Below are positions 8,056 to 17,138 of a stretch of 64,000 nucleotides of DNA, piece by piece. The notes under the pieces are model-generated. The model saw only the letters and a program-made list of their open reading frames with translations. It ran no database searches and was not told the DNA's origin. The stretch spans positions 434,001-498,000 of the forward strand of contig JACKPR010000002.1 of NCBI GenBank assembly GCA_024233395.1, read 5' to 3'. Positions within the stretch are counted from its first letter, which is position 1. Every line of letters starts with the position of its first letter. Position numbers and translations under genes: made by a program. This stretch comes from Chlamydiales bacterium. GTDB lineage: Bacteria > Chlamydiota > Chlamydiia > Chlamydiales > Simkaniaceae.

Positions 8056-9517
8056 GTTCTTCAAAAGTAAGCCCCATCCGATAATTGGGAGCATGATCTG
8101 CCCAAACATTAATGAGGTCTTCAATGGAATCAAACGTAAGCTCCCGCAAGTCTCTTTCTAAATCTAAGCGACGGTAAAGACCCATTTTAAGAGCATCGGG
8201 CCGCTCGAAAGATCCTTCACCCTGTCGGATATTCCAAGAATAAACCCCTTTTCCAAATCGTTTCTCATCCCCTTTTCCTAAATGAAGATAAAATCCATAC
8301 GCACCAGTTCTACGCATCGCTCCAATGCAGGACGAGAGGAAAACAGGGGCATGAATCCGCATTTGATCGGTTGAAAGAATCACATAAGGTGAAGCATGGC
8401 CAGCTCCCCAAAGCGCTTGTGTTACAACTTGTTTAAAAGTTGCATTCCCATAATCAATAGAGCGAATAAAGTGAACATTTGAGTAGGTTTCTTTCAGTTT
8501 TTCATAGGAAATATAAGTCTCTTCATTGCAGGTATAAATGACGTGAATGGAATCAATTCCCCTAAGAAAACTTTGACTGGAATCCAAACATTCACGTAAG
8601 TCTTCGGGAGTATTTTCAGAAAAAATCATGAGATCAACAATGGATTCTGAAAATGATTTTTCTACCGGCCCTTTAAACTTTTCGGCCATAAAAGCTAAAC
8701 GACGTCCCCCCTTACTGTTTTCTCTTTTTTCATTATGGATAAAGAGAATATCAGGAATAAAACGGACATGGGCCTTCCCCAACTCTGCCATTGGATTAAG
8801 GAGAGCATTCTCATCTTCAATGGAAAGGAAGAACCCGGTTTCTACATGGAGCTTTTTGAAAAGTCCTGCATAGTATGTTTTCAGTGGAGCTACGACCCAA
8901 GGGGCTCTTTGAACCTTTTTTTTACAAAGGTTTTTTTTCGGTTTAGGATCCATCACCCCTTTTTGATAGTTCCAGTAATCAAGATATTGTCCATATGAAA
9001 GCCAAACATCTGGGTGCGAGTAAGATTGAGATAGAAGAGAAAGGACTTCTTCATGCATTAACCAATCAGACCCATAGAGGTGAACGATAACCCGATCATC
9101 GGGACACTTCAATACCATCTGGTAGTAGGTCTCATAGGAATCATGTCCTTCTACGCATTCAATAATCTGAGTCCTATTATCAGAACCAACCTTCTTTTTT
9201 AATAATTCGACGGTTCCATCACTAGATCCTTGATCAATGTAAATAATATTGTACCGATCGCATTTCTGGGTTGAAATTGAGTCATAGTTTCGTTCAATCG
9301 TCTGAGCATCATTATGAGTCAATACAATAAAGGTGAAGACCTTATCTTCTATAGGGTCTAATTTTATTCGACTAAAATCATCTACAGGAAGGATTCTAGA
9401 ATCCTTCTTAGATTTAATGATCCGATATTCTCGAACAAAGAATGTCGGCAATAATAATATAATAAAAAGAATGAAAAGCCTATTTGTTAATGACTTTTCT
9501 CTGCCATTTCTTTTCAT
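8012..9517 (-). CDS. Membrane-anchored two-domain GT2-type glycosyltransferase
   Basis: A 501-residue protein. An N-terminal anchor (about residues 12-30, flanked by basic residues on both sides) is followed by a GT-A/GT2 domain: FTFIVLTHNDAQTIERN at about residue 62, then IIYIDQGSSDGT, the usual nucleotide-sugar binding start. A second domain (from about residue 290) begins DLMIFSENTPEDL and contains GAYGFY. The protein at 12666-14285 has the same two-domain plan and shared motifs, so the two are paralogs. The family would transfer sugar from an NDP donor, but acceptor and donor are unknown. It is the last gene of a minus-strand cluster and overlaps the rpoN end by 44 bp. Confidence 0.8.
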   Translation of the reverse strand: MKRNGREKSLTNRLFILFIILLLPTFFVREYRIIKSKKDSRILPVDDFSRIKLDPIEDKVFTFIVLTHNDAQTIERNYDSISTQKCDRYNIIYIDQGSSDGTVELLKKKVGSDNRTQIIECVEGHDSYETYYQMVLKCPDDRVIVHLYGSDWLMHEEVLSLLSQSYSHPDVWLSYGQYLDYWNYQKGVMDPKPKKNLCKKKVQRAPWVVAPLKTYYAGLFKKLHVETGFFLSIEDENALLNPMAELGKAHVRFIPDILFIHNEKRENSKGGRRLAFMAEKFKGPVEKSFSESIVDLMIFSENTPEDLRECLDSSQSFLRGIDSIHVIYTCNEETYISYEKLKETYSNVHFIRSIDYGNATFKQVVTQALWGAGHASPYVILSTDQMRIHAPVFLSSCIGAMRRTGAYGFYLHLGKGDEKRFGKGVYSWNIRQGEGSFERPDALKMGLYRRLDLERDLRELTFDSIEDLINVWADHAPNYRMGLTFEEPKVSTFSSDVLSRS

Positions 9518-9569
9518 TTTAATTACAAATCCCCTTGTAGTTACTAATTAACTAGCCGGGAGGAGATTG

Positions 9570-10421
9570 TCAACAGAATTGAGCAATAATCTGGCGCCAT
9601 CGAACAGATTTAGGAATCTCTTCCTCAATATAATCGAGGAGTTTTTCGATAGGCTCTGTCGCAAACTTTTGAATTTCAGAATCTTTTAATCGAATCAATA
9701 TAGAAAAGACCTCTTTTTGATTTGAGAAGATTTCTGAAAGTTTCTTGAGTGCTTTTTTAAGAATTCGGTGATCTTTAACCAAAACAGCACTTCTTAGAGT
9801 GATATCTATTAAAGGAAGAAGGGTAAAAAACTTTACATACGGGAGGAGTGGGGATGTCAGAAAAAAAAGGGAGGTCGTTTGAACAGTTAATGAAATGAAA
9901 ATCAATGCTATAAAGAAGAAAGCATGGCTAGGTTTACGAAAAAGAGGCCCCAAAAAACGACGCCTTCTTGATCTTGAATGATAATAAGCTAAAACTTCTT
10001 CAAATCGGGGTTCATCAAAAGCTGCTCTGACTGCATGAAGTGTTTCATGAAGAAGAACTTCTCTTTGCGAATAAAAAAGGAATTTCCCTTTTTTGAACCT
10101 TTCTCTAAGTTGAATGATGGGGATTTTCTTATGATTTGGTGTTTCAAAAATCCAAAGAGCAGCTCCTTGCCAAAAAGGGAGTCCTTGATTTGAGTATGTA
10201 AGTGGAAGCCACTTTGGAACAGCACCTAGTTCTTTGTGAAAGTCAGGATTCCATTCCTCGAAAATCTTTCCTTCTAGGAATTTTGAAGGGTTTTCGCTCA
10301 CCTTTTTTAAAATGTCAACCCGCTTGACAAATTGCTCTTCAGTTTCATGAGGGCCAGGAACGAATCCTTGTTCCCCAAGTTTTTTTAACCCTTCTTTATT
10401 TAGCTTAGTTTGTATCGTCAT
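9570..10421 (-). CDS. HExxH-containing membrane protein, putative metalloprotease
   Basis: A 283-residue protein. HETLH at residues 125-129 sits in a helix-like context (EVLLHETLHAV), followed 12-13 residues later by EE (141-142), the spacing seen in some zincins, so a zinc peptidase is plausible. Two hydrophobic segments follow (about residues 165-185 and 188-205), after an Arg-rich stop (SRSRRRR), then a helical cytosolic-looking tail. It overlaps the upstream GT32 gene by 17 bp and lies inside a glycosyltransferase cluster, which suggests co-expression. The exact family is not recognised and peptidase activity is inferred from the motif only. Confidence 0.7.
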   Translation of the reverse strand: MTIQTKLNKEGLKKLGEQGFVPGPHETEEQFVKRVDILKKVSENPSKFLEGKIFEEWNPDFHKELGAVPKWLPLTYSNQGLPFWQGAALWIFETPNHKKIPIIQLRERFKKGKFLFYSQREVLLHETLHAVRAAFDEPRFEEVLAYYHSRSRRRRFLGPLFRKPSHAFFFIALIFISLTVQTTSLFFLTSPLLPYVKFFTLLPLIDITLRSAVLVKDHRILKKALKKLSEIFSNQKEVFSILIRLKDSEIQKFATEPIEKLLDYIEEEIPKSVRWRQIIAQFC

Positions 10422-11565
10422 CGCGCTGACTTAAAAACTCATTCGTACGCCCCTTCAAAGAGTCCTCTTTTTGATGTTTTTTCTGCTCCACCTTATTAGA
10501 AACAGCAAGACGACTTCCCTTGATTGAACGGTACTGGAAAAAGAGTCCTGAAAAAAGAGCAAGATTTGCAATCAAAATCACTGCATTAAAAAGAAGGATT
10601 TGATTGTTTTTTCTAGAAATTGCAATCAATCGCCTTCTTACATTTCTTTCAAACTTAGTTTCATCTTCAAACCAGGTCGAAGCATAGTAATGATGAGCAT
10701 AGAGAGCACGATCATCATCAATTCTATTGAAGTAAGCTGCAGGGAAAACTATATCTTTACACCCGTTCTTTCCAGTTTCTTCTCTAAGAGCATGATCAAA
10801 AGCAGCAAAGGTTCTTTGAGCCACCCGATAGATCACAGATTCCCGATCATCTCCAGGGTAGGCTAAAGCAAACTCTTCCCAATGAGCCTTGACATTCTCG
10901 ATCGCTTTTTTAAGGACAGGATGTCCCGGTTTTGCCCCAATCACATTGTTACAAGCAGAGATTGAACTACTCAAAACTGGCTCATGTGGGGGTTCTAGGC
11001 CACAATAAAGATCATATTTGTTATGAAACGAATTAAAGGGTTTGAAGCATTTAACATCATGATCGACATAAAGCCCTCCTTCCTTAAAGAGGAGTTCATA
11101 TCGAAGAATATCAGCTTTTTCAGCGTAATTATCTGATTCTTCGTAACAATCTTTTAATGTGTCAAAGGTAAAGTTTGAGATTAACCGGAGTTCCATCTTC
11201 TTGTTAGGAAGAGGACGGCGTCGATCTGTCCAAAATTTAAATGTCCAGTCAGGATGGGTTTCAACCCATGAATTAATATTATCGATGGACTCTTTAGGAA
11301 AAGGATTAGGACCTATCCAAATAAAGTGAATAACATGGGGGATGTTCTTTTCATCTTTCTTAACAAATTGGAGATCTTTGTTCTTCTCGTAAAGTTCTTT
11401 AAAAAACTTAAGATTTTCATAATCTTCATGGGTTTCGACAAATTTCCAAACACTTTTATTGGCTCCCATTAAAGTATTGAAGTCGTCGCTTTGTTTAAAC
11501 TCATGTTTTTTATCACATCCAACAAGAGCAAGAAGCAATAAAGTCATTCGAGGTATTAACTTCAT
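10405..11565 (-). CDS. GT32/DXD-type glycosyltransferase with lipoprotein signal
   Basis: A 386-residue protein of the DXD sugar-transferase type (Gly_transf_sug, related to Och1/alpha-1,4-transferases and the fold of large clostridial toxin transferases). Motifs: IPHVIHFIWIG (about 75-85), HPDWTFKFWTD (104-114), the YAEKADILRYELL donor helix and GGLYVDHDV with the DxD equivalent DHD at 168-170. The N-terminus is a lipoprotein signal with lipobox LVGC (Cys17). A hydrophobic segment near residues 333-355 could be a C-terminal membrane helix. It overlaps the upstream paralog by 4 bp (ATGA). A lipidated or exported GT32 would lack nucleotide sugar in the periplasm, which is odd and suggests action on the host side or a misread signal. 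Confidence 0.85.
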   Translation of the reverse strand: MKLIPRMTLLLLALVGCDKKHEFKQSDDFNTLMGANKSVWKFVETHEDYENLKFFKELYEKNKDLQFVKKDEKNIPHVIHFIWIGPNPFPKESIDNINSWVETHPDWTFKFWTDRRRPLPNKKMELRLISNFTFDTLKDCYEESDNYAEKADILRYELLFKEGGLYVDHDVKCFKPFNSFHNKYDLYCGLEPPHEPVLSSSISACNNVIGAKPGHPVLKKAIENVKAHWEEFALAYPGDDRESVIYRVAQRTFAAFDHALREETGKNGCKDIVFPAAYFNRIDDDRALYAHHYYASTWFEDETKFERNVRRRLIAISRKNNQILLFNAVILIANLALFSGLFFQYRSIKGSRLAVSNKVEQKKHQKEDSLKGRTNEFLSQRDDDTN

Positions 11566-12662
11566 TTTAATCCCTTTTTGATTTCGCTATTAACGAGTAA
11601 GTATAAAGTAAAACATCCAATCAATGCAATTAACGATATAAGTTCAACTCTAATAATTTTCGCATCGCGCGCTCTGAGAGTTCTAAGGGTTTGTGAAAAA
11701 TATTTTTGATTAGGCGTTTCTTCTAAATCATTCCAAGTTGTTCCATAAAGATGTTCTGAATAAAAACCTGGAAGCCCATGCTTAGGATAAAAATAACAAG
11801 CAGGAAAAACAATATCAGTATTTTCTGGGCGATTAAGATTTTCATCAAAGGCATATGTAAGAGCAATGAGTGTGCGATGCGTCACTTTTCGCGCTTGAAC
11901 AAGAGGATCACTCGATATGAATTGTTTTGTTACCCCATCCCAACGATCGAGAACTTTCTCTATAGCTGATCGAATCACGGGATGATAAGGCTTTGTCCCA
12001 ATAATACTAATTCCTGCCGTCACCGATAAACCATCAATCCCCTCATGAGGCATTTCAAGCCCAGCATAAAAATCATATCCAGAATGGAGGTTATGAAATG
12101 GGCGATTACACTTTACATCGTGATCGATGTAAACACCCCCTTCTTTATAAAGGATTTCATACCGCCAAATATCAGCTTTTTCTCCCCAATTTTTCGATTC
12201 CTTATATTTTTCCTTTAAAAACTCAAAATCAAAATCGTCAAAAAGCTTCACTTCCATTCCATTACAAGGAGGTGGTCTTTTTCTATCCGTCCAGAAAACA
12301 AAGGTCCAGTCAGGATGATGGGCCATCCAAGAACGGACATTTTGAATCGATTTTGCAGGAAAAGATCGAGGCCCAATCCAAATAATATGCACTGTTTTAG
12401 GGATTTTAAAGATGGGGTTTGAGGTAAACTGAAAGTGTTTATTTTTCTTGTAAAGCGCTTCGTAATATTCTAAATCTCGGTAATCTCTTTTTGTCTGAAT
12501 ATAATTCCAATCTTCGGTCTCTATTCCCTGAAGTTTTTCAAATGAATCTTCCAGCGTTAAATGTGTATCGTAGTTGGGCTTACCCTTTTTTAAATGACTG
12601 GAAAAAACATAGAAAAACACTAGAGGACAGATGAATAATAACAGGATGAGTTCTTTTTTCAC
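11562..12662 (-). CDS. GT32/DXD-type glycosyltransferase, N- and C-terminal membrane segments
   Basis: A 366-residue paralog of the neighbouring gene. Same motif order: KTVHIIWIG (about 89-97), HPDWTFVFWTD, WGEKADIWRYEIL and GGVYIDHDV with DHD at 180-182. The N-terminus (MKKELILLLFICPLVFFYVF) is a signal anchor without an obvious lipobox. A second hydrophobic segment lies at about residues 338-357. The catalytic domain is thus held between two membrane segments. It is translationally coupled to the downstream paralog and separated by 3 bp from the upstream GT2 gene, so a polycistronic mRNA is likely. Donor and acceptor are unknown. Confidence 0.85.
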   Translation of the reverse strand: MKKELILLLFICPLVFFYVFSSHLKKGKPNYDTHLTLEDSFEKLQGIETEDWNYIQTKRDYRDLEYYEALYKKNKHFQFTSNPIFKIPKTVHIIWIGPRSFPAKSIQNVRSWMAHHPDWTFVFWTDRKRPPPCNGMEVKLFDDFDFEFLKEKYKESKNWGEKADIWRYEILYKEGGVYIDHDVKCNRPFHNLHSGYDFYAGLEMPHEGIDGLSVTAGISIIGTKPYHPVIRSAIEKVLDRWDGVTKQFISSDPLVQARKVTHRTLIALTYAFDENLNRPENTDIVFPACYFYPKHGLPGFYSEHLYGTTWNDLEETPNQKYFSQTLRTLRARDAKIIRVELISLIALIGCFTLYLLVNSEIKKGLK

Positions 12663-12665
12663 AGG

Positions 12666-14285
12666 TCACCTTTTGGTAAACTCAGGCTGAAAATCAATTT
12701 CAATGGTTTGATTTTCAAATTGATCTAAAGGTGCGATATCCATCTTTAACCCCCTGTCAAAAAAGGATAACAATTCCTTTGTAGAGATGTTGGTCACTTT
12801 TTCAGGAACCCACTCATTTCCCAAAACAATATTTAGCGGTAAGCTCACTGCTTTAGATCGATCATAATATAACCCAACCCGGAATAAATCTGCACTCTCA
12901 TTCCACAAAGCTTCCAAAATATTAGGATTGTGAAATTTCATGTAAAGAAAATCAGAGTAAATATCTTCTTTCTTAAAAAGGGTCATTTTAACAGAATTTG
13001 GAACACTCCACTCCCCTTCCATAGATGAAAATTGCCATCCATAAACCCCTTCTTGAATAAGAATTCGATTTTCCATTGGGTGCGTCTTTAAATGATTCCC
13101 TAAACAAAAATAGAAGCCATAAGCTCCTGTTTCCTTGAGAAGCCGTGCTGATTCATTAAGATCTAAGGACTCTTTAAGGATAAAGTCATCAAGTGCAAAC
13201 ATAATGTAACGCGCACTTGAAACATCAGAATCAAAAATGACCTTTCTAACGGTTGGCGCAAAATCTTCATAAGGATTTTCTATCGATTGCCTAATATAAA
13301 TCACATTAGGAAAGTCTTTTTTTATCTCGTGATATCCTTTTTCATAATGGTCATTCCCTGCTCGATAAATCACATAAAGGCGATGGAGATTTTCTAGGTA
13401 TTTCTCTGATGACTCTAAAAAAGCATAAAGTTGCAGGGGGCGGTTACAAGAGAAAACAAGAAGATCAACCCTTTCTTCATCTTTGGAAAAATTATGCCAA
13501 GGATTTTCCTTCATACTTGGATATGAAGTTTTTCTCTCCAAGGAGGGAGATTCTCTTTTTCCCTGACAAATAAATAAAGGCTCAACAATTCCAAACGCAT
13601 GATTACCAGAAAGTTCTTTAAGGGAAGGAAAAAGAATTTTTTCATATTTTTCTTTTCGAAATTTTCCTTCTGATAAAAATTCTTCAAGTTTAATCTGCTT
13701 GAAAAGCCCTGAATAGAAGGCTTGATAATAGCAAGGACTTCTTACTTTATCATAGGTGGAATAAAGGAGCTCATCACTTGCAACCATCCAGACGTCAGGA
13801 TCGGCAAAATAGTGATTCAGTTTTTCGAGAACTCTATTTTGTGCAAAAAACTCATCTCCCCTTAAAAGAACAACGATTTCATGATTTTGGCACGAATGGA
13901 CCGCACGATAGAGGTTTTCCCCTTCTGACGCCTCAGGCTCAGACCTTACAAACTCAACTCTTCCATCGAAATCGTGATTTTGAAGAAAGGTATGGACTTT
14001 TTTTGCTGTTGAATCTGCTGACCCATTATCGATATAGATCACTCGATAATTTTCATAATCTTGACTAAGGACTGACAGGATATTTTGTTCACAATATGAA
14101 GCATCATCCTTCGCTGAAATGATGACAACAAAACCCTTTTTCTCCATGACAGGTTGAGTTGCATAGGCCGTATGCCTGGCTTTTCCCTCCCTTTTTGACT
14201 GTACTTCTGCCTTAATCTCTCGGTATCCAAAACCAAGAATAAATCCCATCGCAATCAAGAAGAGAATTAAAAAAAACCGTTTCAT
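12666..14285 (-). CDS. Membrane-anchored two-domain GT2-type glycosyltransferase (paralog)
   Basis: About 539 residues from the ATG at 14285, preceded by GGAGGAG at good spacing; a longer TTG start at 14297 would include the ribosome binding site and is rejected. An N-terminal anchor (MKRFFLILFLIAMGFILGFG) is followed by a GT2 domain (GFVVIISAKDDASYCEQN, then YRVIYIDNGSADST) and a second domain starting DLLVFSCNRPLQL with GAYGFYFCLGNH. The same arrangement is found at 8012-9517. It is the first gene of the five-gene minus-strand cluster and is divergent from topA. The likely role is sugar transfer at the inner membrane or on an exported acceptor; specificity is unknown. Confidence 0.8.
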   Translation of the reverse strand: MKRFFLILFLIAMGFILGFGYREIKAEVQSKREGKARHTAYATQPVMEKKGFVVIISAKDDASYCEQNILSVLSQDYENYRVIYIDNGSADSTAKKVHTFLQNHDFDGRVEFVRSEPEASEGENLYRAVHSCQNHEIVVLLRGDEFFAQNRVLEKLNHYFADPDVWMVASDELLYSTYDKVRSPCYYQAFYSGLFKQIKLEEFLSEGKFRKEKYEKILFPSLKELSGNHAFGIVEPLFICQGKRESPSLERKTSYPSMKENPWHNFSKDEERVDLLVFSCNRPLQLYAFLESSEKYLENLHRLYVIYRAGNDHYEKGYHEIKKDFPNVIYIRQSIENPYEDFAPTVRKVIFDSDVSSARYIMFALDDFILKESLDLNESARLLKETGAYGFYFCLGNHLKTHPMENRILIQEGVYGWQFSSMEGEWSVPNSVKMTLFKKEDIYSDFLYMKFHNPNILEALWNESADLFRVGLYYDRSKAVSLPLNIVLGNEWVPEKVTNISTKELLSFFDRGLKMDIAPLDQFENQTIEIDFQPEFTKR

Positions 14286-14532
14286 CGTCTCCTCCAAAAA
14301 TTTAATGTTGGTAAATTATGTGATTCGAATTTCTCATTCAACAAAAAATTTTTCTTTTAAAGGGATTTCTTGAAGTTTTTTTTTGAAACGGTATCTTAAA
14401 TTTGAATCTACCTAAAAATTGCATTGCTTTGATTCAGATATTTTTTTGGTAGGTTTTGAAGCTATTCAAAGGTTGCAATAAATGCACAGAATTAAGTAGC
14501 CTCAAATGTTTATCATTATATTTAATGAAATT

Positions 14533-17115
14533 ATGGCTAAAGATAAAATCCTTATTATTGTCGAGTCACCAACTAAGGTGAAGACGTTAAAAAAATTTTT
14601 AGGAAACGCTTACCACGTTGAATCTTCTGTGGGACATATTAGAGATCTTCCAACCAAAGGATTTGGAATTGATCTTGAGAACCAATTTGAGCCCGCTTAT
14701 GAAAACCTTCCCGATAAAAAAGAGGTCATCGCTAAGTTAAAGAAAGCAGCAAAAGACTGTGACAAGGTTTATCTCTCCCCTGACCCTGACCGTGAAGGGG
14801 AAGCCATTGCTTGGCACATTGCACACATTCTTCCTAAAGGTCCTAAAGTTCAAAGGGTCACTTTTAATGCAATTACAAAAGACGCCGTTTCCGAGGCTCT
14901 TAAACATCCACGAAAAATTAATATCGACCTCGTGAATGCCCAGCAAGCACGGCGCCTTTTAGACCGAATGGTAGGTTATAAAATTTCCCCCTTACTCCAA
15001 CGCCGAATTAAACGGAGTGGATCAGGAAGTTTATCAGCAGGTAGAGTGCAATCTGTTGCACTAAAGCTCGTTGTTGATCGTGAAAAAGAGATCGAAGCAT
15101 TTGAACCAGTCGAATATTGGACCATTGTTACTTCTCTCCAGGGGAATCCTAAAGAACGGGCCTTTGATGCTACCCTCTCTCATATTGGCGGAAAACGGAT
15201 TGAAAAAGAATTGATCCCTGGAAAAGAGGTCGCATTAATTCCAAACGAGATTGAAGCAAAAAAACTTGTGACTCAACTCAAGCATTCAACTTTTAAGATT
15301 TCAAAAGTTGAAAAAAAGGAAAAGAAGCGGCATCCAGTCCCTCCTTTTATTACTTCTACTCTGCAACAAGAAGCTAGTCGTCATTATGGATACTCTGCAT
15401 CAAGGACGATGGGAATCGCACAAAGCCTATATGAAGGAATTGACTTAGGCAAAGAAGGAACTGAAGGTTTGATTACCTATATGCGTACAGATTCAACACG
15501 CGTAGAAATGGAAGCCATTAATGCAGCACGAACATTGATCGATGGTGCATATGGAAAAGAATTCCTTCCTCAAAAACCTAATATGTATCAATCAAAGAAA
15601 AGTGCCCAAGATGCCCATGAAGCCATTCGTCCAACCAACCTTTCGCACCCCCCAGATGTGATTAAGTCTCATTTAACGATCGATCAATATAAAATTTACC
15701 TCTTAATCTGGCGCCGTTTCTTAGCCTCTCAAATGAAACCTGCTATTTATGATACTGTCTCATGTGAAATTCAAACAGATCAAAACTTAACCCTCCGAGC
15801 CGCAGGATCGATCATTAAATTTAAAGGGTTCTTGGCTGTCTATGAAGAAAGAGAGGATCTTGAAGAAGAGGAAAATAATAAAAAAGAGGAAGAAAGAATC
15901 TTACCTCCTATTAAAGAAGGTCAAGTCCTTAACCTTTTAGATATTGCTTCAAATCAATCCTTTACAAAACCACCACCCCGCTTTACCGAAGCCTCTTTAG
16001 TCAAAGAACTCGAAAAATCTGGAATTGGTCGCCCTTCTACTTACGCCTCAATAATGAATAAGATTCAGGGACGTGCTTATACTGTTAAAGAACGCTTAGC
16101 TCTTAAACCTACTGAGCTCGGAAAAATCATTGCTCAAATGCTTGAAAATCATTTTACAATGATTATGGATATCAAATTCACTGCACGAATGGAAGATGAT
16201 CTCGATGAAATTGCCGAGGCCAAAAGAGATTGGAAAGAGTTTTTAGATCAGTTTTGGACAAAGTTTGTTCCTGTCCTTGAAAAAGCCGAAAAAGAAGCTT
16301 TTGTTCCAAAACTCATGACAGATATTAACTGTCCTAAGTGTGGAAATAAACTTCAAAAGATTTGGTCTAGAGATAAATATTTTTATGGTTGCTCAAATTA
16401 TCCCGATTGTAAATTTACCGTTTCGATTGAAGCGCTGGAATTCAAGAAAGAAGATTATGCAGAAAATTTTGATTGGGATCAAAGTTGCCCTAAATGCTCA
16501 TCTCCAATGAAAATCCGGTTCGGGCGTTTTGGTACATTCCTAGGATGTGAACGCTATCCCGATTGTAATGGAATTGTAAATATTCCTAAAAAAGACGAAC
16601 CGATCCCTGAAGATCTTCCAAAATGTCCGGCCATTGGATGTGATGGTGATATCAAGCAAAGGCGCAGTCGATGGGGTAAACCTTTCTTTAGTTGCTCAAA
16701 TTATCCAGACTGTGATGTGATCGTGAATAATCTTGATGATTTAGAGGATAAGTATCGCGATTACCCGAAAACGCCTTATGTGAAGAAAACAAAAGGAGGG
16801 ACAAAGAAAACAGCAAAAAAAGTAGCGAAGAAAAAAACTACAAAGAAAAAGACAGCAAAAAAGAAATCGACAAAGCGAACCGGAACCCCTCTTCCTCTTT
16901 CAAAGGAACTGCAAGCGGTTGTTGGAGAAAAAGAATTAACGAGAACCGAAGTCACAAAAAAAGTTTGGGATTACATTAAATCCAAAGATCTTCAAGATCC
17001 TAAGAATAAAAGACTGATTGTCCCTGACGATAAACTTTCTAAGGTCTTTGGTCACTCCGATCCTATCGACATGATGAAACTTGCTGGTATTCTTAGCAAA
17101 CACATCAACCCTTAA
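14533..17115 (+). CDS. topA: DNA topoisomerase I with C-terminal SWIB domain
   Basis: Relaxes negative supercoils through a 5'-phosphotyrosine intermediate. It has a Toprim domain at the N-terminus (MAKDKILIIVESPTK onward, with DPDREGEAIAWH), a catalytic core with the nucleophilic Tyr at about residue 316 in GLITYMRTDSTR, and three CxxC-type zinc ribbons (CPKCGNK, CPKCSSP, CPAIGC). A Lys/Thr/Ala-rich histone H1-like linker (16780-16880) leads to a final SWIB/MDM2 domain (LSKELQAVVGEKELTR to SKHINP). The topoisomerase-SWIB fusion is a known chlamydial feature. The ATG at 14533 fits the family start; another ATG 27 bases upstream is in frame, and neither has a strong ribosome binding site. The SWIB domain may link the enzyme to chromatin-like compaction. 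Confidence 0.95.
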   Translation: MAKDKILIIVESPTKVKTLKKFLGNAYHVESSVGHIRDLPTKGFGIDLENQFEPAYENLPDKKEVIAKLKKAAKDCDKVYLSPDPDREGEAIAWHIAHILPKGPKVQRVTFNAITKDAVSEALKHPRKINIDLVNAQQARRLLDRMVGYKISPLLQRRIKRSGSGSLSAGRVQSVALKLVVDREKEIEAFEPVEYWTIVTSLQGNPKERAFDATLSHIGGKRIEKELIPGKEVALIPNEIEAKKLVTQLKHSTFKISKVEKKEKKRHPVPPFITSTLQQEASRHYGYSASRTMGIAQSLYEGIDLGKEGTEGLITYMRTDSTRVEMEAINAARTLIDGAYGKEFLPQKPNMYQSKKSAQDAHEAIRPTNLSHPPDVIKSHLTIDQYKIYLLIWRRFLASQMKPAIYDTVSCEIQTDQNLTLRAAGSIIKFKGFLAVYEEREDLEEEENNKKEEERILPPIKEGQVLNLLDIASNQSFTKPPPRFTEASLVKELEKSGIGRPSTYASIMNKIQGRAYTVKERLALKPTELGKIIAQMLENHFTMIMDIKFTARMEDDLDEIAEAKRDWKEFLDQFWTKFVPVLEKAEKEAFVPKLMTDINCPKCGNKLQKIWSRDKYFYGCSNYPDCKFTVSIEALEFKKEDYAENFDWDQSCPKCSSPMKIRFGRFGTFLGCERYPDCNGIVNIPKKDEPIPEDLPKCPAIGCDGDIKQRRSRWGKPFFSCSNYPDCDVIVNNLDDLEDKYRDYPKTPYVKKTKGGTKKTAKKVAKKKTTKKKTAKKKSTKRTGTPLPLSKELQAVVGEKELTRTEVTKKVWDYIKSKDLQDPKNKRLIVPDDKLSKVFGHSDPIDMMKLAGILSKHINP

Positions 17116-17138
17116 ACCTATCTAATTAAGGGGGTTAA

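Noticed and set aside
14331..14400. TTTTTTGAAACGG near 14379 shared with the element C end
   Set aside because: Only 13 AT-rich bases match and no partner arm is found; too short to call an element.
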